Assembly: GCA_937879825.1 (NCBI GenBank)
Contig: CALFMQ010000439.1
Location: 1 to 10,815, forward strand
Reading direction: 5' to 3'
Length of the DNA stretch: 10,815 nt
DNA from: an uncultured Phycisphaerales bacterium
GTDB lineage: Bacteria > Planctomycetota > Phycisphaerae > Phycisphaerales > UBA1924
Shown: piece by piece, positions 6,158 to 10,815 of the stretch
Position numbering within the stretch: the first letter of the stretch is position 1
Layout of the letters: each line of letters begins with the position of its first letter
The notes under the pieces: generated by a model
Seen by the model: the letters and a program-made list of their open reading frames with translations, nothing else
Told to the model about the DNA's origin: nothing
The model's database searches: none
Program-made: the position numbers and the translations under genes

Positions 6158-7507
6158 TCACGCCCCGAATACTTTCCCGCCCCCATCGAGCCCCGCACGC
6201 CCCATCGCGTGCCGCGTATCCACGATCAGTCGCGCGTGCTCGCCCACAAACGCCCAGTCGTACCAGTCGTGGTCCGTCACGATCACCACGCAATCAAACC
6301 CCGCGATCGTCCCCGCGTCCCACGCGACGCTCGTCAGCCCGGGATCGTGCCGGCGCATCTTCCTCGTCGCCGCCACAAAGGGGTCGTGATACGACACCTC
6401 CGCGCCCCGCTCCCGCAACAACCCGATCACCTCGAACGCCGGGCTCTCCCGCACATCCGCGATGTTCTTCTTGTACGCGATCCCCAGCACCAGCACCCGC
6501 GCGCCGCCGAGCGTCTGCTGCCGCGACGCCAGCGCATCGGCGCACCGATCCACCACATACCCCGGCATCGCGCGGTTCACCTCGCCCGCCAACTCGATGA
6601 ACCGCGTCTCCACGCCGTGCCGCCGTGCAGCGTCCGCTAGGTAATACGGATCGATCGGCACGCAATGCCCGCCGAACCCGGGCCCCGGATCAAACCGCTG
6701 GAATCCGAACGGCTTCGTCGCCGCCGCATCCAAGACCTCCCACACATCCAACCCCATCGCCGACAACGCGATCTTCAACTCGTTCACCAGCGCGATATTC
6801 ACCGACCGGTACACGTTCTCCACCAGCTTCGCGCCCTCGGCCACCTCCGCGCTCGAACACATCACCACCTCGCGCACCACCGCGCTATAAAGCGCCCGCG
6901 CCAACGCGCCCGACGCCTCATCAACCCCGCCGACGAGTTTCGGAATCGTCCGCGTCGTGTGCGCCTTGTTCCCCGGGTCCTCCCGCTCAGGCGAAAACGC
7001 CACAAACACCGCGCCCCCGCCACCCGCCCCCCGCACGATCGGCGCCACCACATCCCGCGTCGTCCCCGGATAGGTCGTCGACTCCAGCACGATCAGCCGC
7101 GGGCGATCCGCGTCCCTCTCGATCGCGTGCGCACGAATCTCCTCCGAAGCGCGCTCCACCGCGCTCAGATCTGGCCGCCGCTCTCCATCTAGCGGCGTCG
7201 GCACGCAGATCAACACAACATCCGCATCGCCCAGCCGCGCCGGTTCGCTCGTCAGTTTCACATCCGCATTCCCCGCCAGCCGCGCAGCCATCCCCTCGCC
7301 CAGGTGCGGCAGATACGACCGCCCACCCCGGAGCATCTCGATCTTCGCTTCATCGTGGTCCAGCCCGATCGCCGGAAATCCCGCCCCCGCCACCGCATCA
7401 AGCAGCGGCAGCCCCACATACCCCAGCCCGATCACCGCCACGCGCGCACCGCGCCCCGCGATCAAACGCGCCAGCGCTACCCGGCCATCATCTCCGCTTG
7501 CTGCCAC
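6158..7507 (-). CDS. wbpA: UDP-N-acetylglucosamine 6-dehydrogenase (WbpA-like nucleotide sugar dehydrogenase)
   Basis: This 449-residue cytoplasmic enzyme should oxidise a UDP-hexosamine, most likely UDP-GlcNAc, to the uronic acid with two NAD+, supplying a precursor for surface polysaccharide. Visible motifs are the NAD-binding GLGYVG (27-32), CVPTPL (101-106), ESTTYPGTT (142-150), SPEREDPGN (172-180), the helix with Lys227 (KLVENVYRSVN), the catalytic Cys282 in GFGGHCVPIDPYYL, and YKKNIADVRESPA (345-357) from the third domain. SPEREDPGN with TRTIPKLVGG matches the WbpA/TviB branch better than UDP-glucose dehydrogenase (Ugd). The substrate is an inference from these motifs, and UDP-ManNAc (WecC type) is the main alternative. 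The start is a GTG, and no upstream ATG exists in frame. The roughly 20 residues before the Rossmann strand match the layout of WbpA. There is no clear Shine-Dalgarno. The start lies 27 bases after the pseudopilin stop, so translation may depend on the upstream gene. No glycosyltransferase or other sugar gene is in the window. Confidence 0.9.
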   Translation of the reverse strand: MAASGDDGRVALARLIAGRGARVAVIGLGYVGLPLLDAVAGAGFPAIGLDHDEAKIEMLRGGRSYLPHLGEGMAARLAGNADVKLTSEPARLGDADVVLICVPTPLDGERRPDLSAVERASEEIRAHAIERDADRPRLIVLESTTYPGTTRDVVAPIVRGAGGGGAVFVAFSPEREDPGNKAHTTRTIPKLVGGVDEASGALARALYSAVVREVVMCSSAEVAEGAKLVENVYRSVNIALVNELKIALSAMGLDVWEVLDAAATKPFGFQRFDPGPGFGGHCVPIDPYYLADAARRHGVETRFIELAGEVNRAMPGYVVDRCADALASRQQTLGGARVLVLGIAYKKNIADVRESPAFEVIGLLRERGAEVSYHDPFVAATRKMRRHDPGLTSVAWDAGTIAGFDCVVIVTDHDWYDWAFVGEHARLIVDTRHAMGRAGLDGGGKVFGA

Positions 7508-7534
7508 GCCGTGAGCGTACCGCGCGCCGCCGTC

Positions 7535-8527
7535 TTACGAACCCGCAACAAACAGATCGTCCGTCTTGTCGGGCAGAATCGAGTCCGTCGGCAGAGCGCC
7601 AACCGTGCCGGGATACCCCAGCTTGTTGATCGTCGCCTTCCCGCCGAAGTACACACCGTCCGTCCCCGCCGAAAGGAACATCACATCCCCGTACGACTTC
7701 GCGGGGAGCGTCGGGTTGCTCTCGCACGGGAACGCCGGATGACCCAGGAACGCCCGCATCGACTCCTCGCGATCCGCGTCACTCTTCGACCCGCCGATGA
7801 GTGAGTCCAGGTCCTGGTTCTTCGCGTTCTTCCCGAGCATCGTCGCGCTCAGGTACCCCGCGTTCGTGTTCCAGTAGTACCACGCGCTCTCCGAAGAGCT
7901 GCTCGAGGTCGCGATCCGCGCAAAGTCATCGCCGCCGTCCGCGCACGGGTTGATCGTCCCCGCCAGATCGTTCCGCGCCCACATCATGATTGGGCTCCCC
8001 CACGGGTCGATCAGGTCCGGCATCTCCGTCGTCCCCTCCTCGGGCGACCAGGTCTGGCCAGCCGCAACGGCGAACTCCGAGTCCGTCGAGGTGTAGTACT
8101 CCGGGCCGCCCTGAATCCCCACCTCCGCCGTATCCACATACACCTCGGTGTCCCGCGCGCCGGGCTTGCCGCTGTTCAGCACCAGCTTGATCTGCGTCGG
8201 GCCGCCCGTGTAATCCATCTCGTCGATCACGCCACCGCTCAGTTCCAGCAGCGCATTCTCCATCGCGGTCAGGCCCATGGTCGCGTTCGCCGACGATCCC
8301 AGCTCGTCCTGCGTGAACACGCCCGGCATCCGGTCGTTCGCCGTCTTGAAACTGAAAACCGCGTTCTTGATCCCCGTCATCGTCGCCGTCGTCTTCGCCC
8401 GCCGCGCCGAGTTCCGAGCGCTCGACGCCGCCGGCACCAACAGCCCGATCAGGAGCACAATGATCGCCACCACAACAAGCAACTCGACCAATGTGAAGCC
8501 GGAACGACGGGAAACGGGCTGGCGCAT
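7535..8527 (-). CDS. Type II secretion-like pseudopilin (GspG-like, prepilin-type N-terminus)
   Basis: This 330-residue protein carries a textbook prepilin start: a short basic leader (MRQPVSRRSG), cleavage by prepilin peptidase after Gly10, then FTLVELLVVVAIIVLLIGLL with Glu15 at mature position 5, and one hydrophobic helix to about residue 33. The start is the ATG at 8527, supported by CAGGAG 8 bases upstream; an earlier in-frame ATG at 8581 would only add 18 unlikely residues. The globular part has DPWGSPI (174-180) and FLSAGTDGVYFGG (284-296), which resemble the DPWGNPY and S.GADG...GG elements of the major pseudopilin GspG. At 330 residues it is over twice the length of classic GspG, with inserts between these elements, as is common for planctomycete pseudopilins. 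Cys195 and Cys268 could form a disulfide outside the membrane. No other secretion gene is nearby, so it could be a minor pilin or a stand-alone surface protein. The 27-base gap to the sugar dehydrogenase suggests one transcript. Confidence 0.88.
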   Translation of the reverse strand: MRQPVSRRSGFTLVELLVVVAIIVLLIGLLVPAASSARNSARRAKTTATMTGIKNAVFSFKTANDRMPGVFTQDELGSSANATMGLTAMENALLELSGGVIDEMDYTGGPTQIKLVLNSGKPGARDTEVYVDTAEVGIQGGPEYYTSTDSEFAVAAGQTWSPEEGTTEMPDLIDPWGSPIMMWARNDLAGTINPCADGGDDFARIATSSSSSESAWYYWNTNAGYLSATMLGKNAKNQDLDSLIGGSKSDADREESMRAFLGHPAFPCESNPTLPAKSYGDVMFLSAGTDGVYFGGKATINKLGYPGTVGALPTDSILPDKTDDLFVAGS

Positions 8528-8535
8528 GGAATCAA

Positions 8536-8541
8536 CTCCTG
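8536..8541 (-). promoter_or_regulatory. Shine-Dalgarno site of the pseudopilin gene
   Basis: CAGGAG on the minus strand, 8 bases before the ATG at 8527. It fixes the short 10-residue prepilin leader. Confidence 0.75.
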
Positions 8542-8572
8542 AGTCTGAGAATGCGGGCGCGGCCGGACAAAT

Positions 8573-8599
8573 ATAGGGCAACGCCCACCATAACCCTAT
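8573..8599. repeat. Inverted repeat ATAGGG/CCCTAT upstream of the pseudopilin gene
   Basis: ATAGGG (8573-8578) and CCCTAT (8594-8599) are perfect inverted copies 15 bases apart. A smaller alternative hairpin GGGC/GCCC (8576-8579 and 8583-8586) uses the same G-run, so the two are mutually exclusive. The site is 46 bases upstream of the pseudopilin start and 37 bases past the methyltransferase stop. It could be an operator or a weak terminator for the methyltransferase; no T-run follows it on the minus strand and no clear -35/-10 pair was found around it. Confidence 0.35.
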
Positions 8600-8635
8600 T
8601 CGCAGCCCCTGATTAGATGGTTGCCGATGCCCCGC

Positions 8636-9346
8636 TCACCCGCGGACAAAAGCCCCACGCAAACGCCGAACGGGGGGCACATTCTCGTCCAGAAACTCAT
8701 CCACGCCCCCCGCGCCCCCCATCGGAACGAGCCCCGCCTCCGCCATCGTCGAGATCAACTCATCCTTCGTCAGCGGATACGGCGGCTCGCGGAACGCCCC
8801 GATCGGGCTCCCCGACTCCCGACCACGCGCCACCGCGATCAAAATCCCGCGCGGCGAGAGCAACCGAGACATCCCACGCGCCAGCGCCACCCGATTCTCC
8901 GGCGGCAGCGCCTGCAACGTGTGAACCTCCACCACCAGGTCATACCGATGGTGCATCCGTGTCGGCGGATCGACAGCATCCGCAACCACAAAGCACTCCT
9001 CGTGCCCGCGATGTAGCGACCGCGCCAGTTCCACCGCGCTCGCCGAACGATCAAACGCCGTCACCTCGTACCCCCGGTCCAGCAGCGCGCACGCATCCCG
9101 CCCCAGTCCGCACCCCACAACCGCAGCACGCGAACCCGGACGAATGTGCTCCGGCGCCACGCGATTCAACCACGCGATCAGCGCCGGATTCGCCCGCTCC
9201 GAAGCCCACGGAATCTTCTTCGCATCCCCGCCCGAATGCGCATACACCTCATCAACCCACGCGCACCACTCCTCAACCGGCGCCTCGTGCGACGGGTGCA
9301 ACGCGATCAGATCAGTTGTGTCATGAACAGCGGTCTCGGCGGCCAT
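8636..9346 (-). CDS. Class I SAM-dependent methyltransferase (TPMT/TehB-like), substrate unknown
   Basis: This is a 236-residue protein. The reading frame stays open far upstream through the antisense side of the next gene, but the ATG at 9346 has an excellent GGGAGG site 6 bases before it, so the real protein begins MAAETAVHD. Motif I is VVGCGLGRDA (76-85), followed by the acidic residue Asp99 (VTAFDRSAS) that should hold the ribose of S-adenosylmethionine, then VVADAVDPP (120-128) and the strand DLVVEVHTLQALPP (136-149). The approach segment IPWASERANPALIAWL (45-60) resembles the PW....NP.L..W part of thiopurine- and tellurite-type small-molecule methyltransferases. It has no signal peptide or membrane segment and is likely cytoplasmic. 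The substrate cannot be told from sequence. It follows the DUF1338 gene by 137 bases and precedes the pseudopilin gene by 108 bases, without an obvious functional link to either. Confidence 0.85.
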   Translation of the reverse strand: MAAETAVHDTTDLIALHPSHEAPVEEWCAWVDEVYAHSGGDAKKIPWASERANPALIAWLNRVAPEHIRPGSRAAVVGCGLGRDACALLDRGYEVTAFDRSASAVELARSLHRGHEECFVVADAVDPPTRMHHRYDLVVEVHTLQALPPENRVALARGMSRLLSPRGILIAVARGRESGSPIGAFREPPYPLTKDELISTMAEAGLVPMGGAGGVDEFLDENVPPVRRLRGAFVRG

Positions 9347-9352
9347 CACTGG

Positions 9353-9360
9353 CCTCCCTT
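9353..9360 (-). promoter_or_regulatory. Shine-Dalgarno site of the methyltransferase gene
   Basis: AAGGGAGG on the minus strand ends 6 bases before the ATG at 9346. It decides the start in a frame that stays open much further upstream. Confidence 0.8.
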
Positions 9361-9483
9361 CTTCCATCCCCCGACTCGGGCCCCCTCCACACCCACATCC
9401 TACGAAAAACCCCCCATCCTTCCTATCCCAAATCGGGAGTTTCACCCCGCCACTCCGCCATTTCCCCCATTTCTCGGACCAAT

Positions 9484-10815
9484 CTATCCGCGCAAACCAC
9501 TGCCCCCGCCCCGCGCCGCCCCGCTCGCAGCCGCCGCCGAGCGCTCCGCGAACCCTTCCGCAGCCCCGGCCGGCAACCGCCCGGCATCCGCCTCCAGCGC
9601 CGCCCGCCACGCCCCGTCCATCCGCCCGAGCAGCCCCAACGCTCCAAACGCCTCGAGCACCGAAGCCGCCGACAACCCCCGATACACCACCTCCGCGTCG
9701 ATGATCTCCCGCCCCAGAATCGCCTCCAGTTCTTGCTGCGTGTACCCGCGCCGCTCCCGCGCCGTCGATTGCGTCCCGTACTGGCTCAGGTTCGAAGCAA
9801 AGATCCCCGCCGCGCTCACCGGCAGGAAGTCCTCGTAGCGCAGCCCCTCCATCTCCACATACCCCAATCGCCGCAACTCCCGCAGGTCCGTCGTCTCGAT
9901 CGTCCCGCGCTGCGCGATCCCCTTCTCCGTCGCCTCGTATCGCGCGTGCACCAAACCCGCGTCCACCAGCTCGCCCAGCGTCCTGGGGAACCGCGCAAAG
10001 TGCCGCCCGTACGCGCGCTCGTACGCCTCGAAGTCCTTCCGCGCCAGTTCCGGGTCCGCGTCCCGCTCCGCCGCTAGCAGGCACTCGTCGTACAGCGCCC
10101 GCCCCGCCGCCGTCACCGCGTAGAACCGCTGCTCGATCTCGCCGAACCGCGCCGTATGCGTCGAAGCGATCCGCCTCCCATCCTTCTCCGTGAAGTTCAC
10201 CGCCTCGCGTAGCGCCTTGTACGCATCCTGCCGCAACAGCACCGGAACCCCCGCCGGCGGCCCCTCCGTCAGGTCCTTGAACCCCGAATGCGAGAGCGCG
10301 CTCAACCGGAACGCCTCACCCCGGAACTGTTCCGCCAAGCCCCAAGCGAGCCGATCGATCGCGTCCGGCGCCGGCACACCCGGCTCGAATCCGGCGATCT
10401 CCGCGCGCGTCAGGTGCTTGAAGTGAAGCCGCACAAAGTCCCGGTCGCCCCGCCGGAGAACATGCCCCAGCGCATGCCGCGCACGCTCGATGAAGTGCGC
10501 CTCGTCCATCTCGCCCATGCAGAACTTCATCGCCGTCGAATACAGATCGATGCAGAAGGTATTCGGCGTCAGATGGTTCAGATGGTGCGCCTTGAAGCAC
10601 ACGATGTCCGCAGCAATCTTGAAGCCCGAGGCGCACAGGTGCTCGTACAGGTCAAACGCCAGCGCCTCGCCCGTCCACTTGAAGATCTTCTCCACCCCCT
10701 CCGCGATCAGCGCCTCCCCGTCCGACTCGCTGAGCCCCCCCTCGCGCTCCCGCTTCTCGATCAACGCTTTCGCCCGCGCCGTGAACGCCGCGCGGCTCGC
10801 CAGCGTCTCCTCGAT
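9484..10815 (-). CDS. DUF1338 / 2-oxoadipate dioxygenase-decarboxylase (HglS/YdcJ)-like protein, N-terminus outside window
   Basis: The frame is open from the right edge to the TAG at 9484-9486, giving 443 visible residues. A TTG at 10764 could be read as a start, but the 17 codons before it continue the YdcJ-like helix, so the gene begins outside. Matches to YdcJ/HglS include ADIVCFKAHHLNHLTPNT (69-86), EGPP...VPVLLRQ (184-196), STHTARFGEIEQR (218-230) and YEDFLPVSAAGIF (327-339). By that comparison His81 and Glu226 are two of the three iron ligands, and Val333-Ser334 corresponds to the substrate-side VS pair. The third ligand (His in HGAIR) would lie upstream of the window. HglS converts 2-oxoadipate to D-2-hydroxyglutarate in lysine breakdown, but YdcJ's own substrate is unsettled, so the reaction here is uncertain. 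Relative to YdcJ there is an insertion of about 75 residues (about 93-182) between the HLTP and EGPP motifs, and about 60 extra residues at the C-terminus ending in a low-complexity Ala/Gly tail. Confidence 0.85.
   Translation of the reverse strand: MEETLASRAAFTARAKALIEKREREGGLSESDGEALIAEGVEKIFKWTGEALAFDLYEHLCASGFKIAADIVCFKAHHLNHLTPNTFCIDLYSTAMKFCMGEMDEAHFIERARHALGHVLRRGDRDFVRLHFKHLTRAEIAGFEPGVPAPDAIDRLAWGLAEQFRGEAFRLSALSHSGFKDLTEGPPAGVPVLLRQDAYKALREAVNFTEKDGRRIASTHTARFGEIEQRFYAVTAAGRALYDECLLAAERDADPELARKDFEAYERAYGRHFARFPRTLGELVDAGLVHARYEATEKGIAQRGTIETTDLRELRRLGYVEMEGLRYEDFLPVSAAGIFASNLSQYGTQSTARERRGYTQQELEAILGREIIDAEVVYRGLSAASVLEAFGALGLLGRMDGAWRAALEADAGRLPAGAAEGFAERSAAAASGAARGGGSGLRG

Noticed and set aside
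9371..9483. Possible terminator or regulatory leader in the 137-base gap between the DUF1338 and methyltransferase genes
   Set aside because: There is a T5 run after GGGGGG on the minus strand and short pairings (TCCC/GGGA), but the stems are only 4-5 bp and badly placed relative to the T-run, so I see no supportable element.
9347..10084. N-terminal extension of the methyltransferase frame by up to 246 residues
   Set aside because: The extension is Gly/Arg/Ala-rich and lies on the same strand within the DUF1338 gene in another frame. A strong ribosome-binding site marks the ATG at 9346 instead.
1..10815. Search for a defence system, phage genes, CRISPR array, tRNA or insertion sequence
   Set aside because: No direct repeats with spacers, no cloverleaf-like segment, no transposase, integrase, nuclease or helicase motifs were found in any plausible gene.

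Overview
The window looks like chromosomal DNA of a high-GC planctomycete, probably of the class Phycisphaerae. The pointers are a strong preference for C or G at third codon positions, a membrane protein ending in a CGYD...GL...CPECG zinc ribbon (a motif I associate with planctomycetes), a long type II secretion-like pseudopilin, and a pair of exported amidohydrolases, one over 1,100 residues long. This placement is inferred from protein style, not from a marker gene.

Layout. Two membrane-protein genes lie on the plus strand at the left edge (2-1185) and overlap by 4 bases (ATGA). The first is cut by the window edge. Everything from 1152 to 10815 is transcribed leftwards on the minus strand, in this order: the 3' part of a DUF1338 / 2-oxoadipate dioxygenase-decarboxylase-like gene (cut by the right edge), a small class I SAM methyltransferase, a GspG-like pseudopilin, a WbpA-like UDP-N-acetylglucosamine 6-dehydrogenase, a 1,111-residue two-module exported amidohydrolase, and a 464-residue exported amidohydrolase-like protein. 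The gaps between these minus-strand genes are 137, 108, 27, 204 and 71 bases. The two strands meet tail to tail near 1152-1185, where the last genes overlap by 34 bases.

The clearest functional unit is the amidohydrolase pair. Both proteins have signal peptides and good Shine-Dalgarno sites, and they are adjacent. Together they carry three amidohydrolase-like modules. Only the C-terminal module of the large protein keeps the metal-binding histidines and aspartate. The other two have the fold's start and end motifs without the ligands. The likely picture is a periplasmic hydrolase with two non-catalytic partner modules; its substrate cannot be read from the sequence. The pseudopilin and the sugar dehydrogenase are only 27 bases apart and may share a transcript, although they suggest different surface functions (pseudopilus versus polysaccharide precursor). 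The methyltransferase and the DUF1338 protein have no evident pathway link to the rest.

Non-coding structure is limited to the short gaps. The 204-base gap before the large amidohydrolase holds a perfect 11-bp palindrome, a GC-rich repeat-like block and five consecutive G-tracts. The 71-base gap holds a second G-tract cluster. No tRNA, rRNA, CRISPR array, insertion sequence or phage gene was seen, and no stretch over 300 bases lacks a gene. I found no convincing defence system or mobile island.
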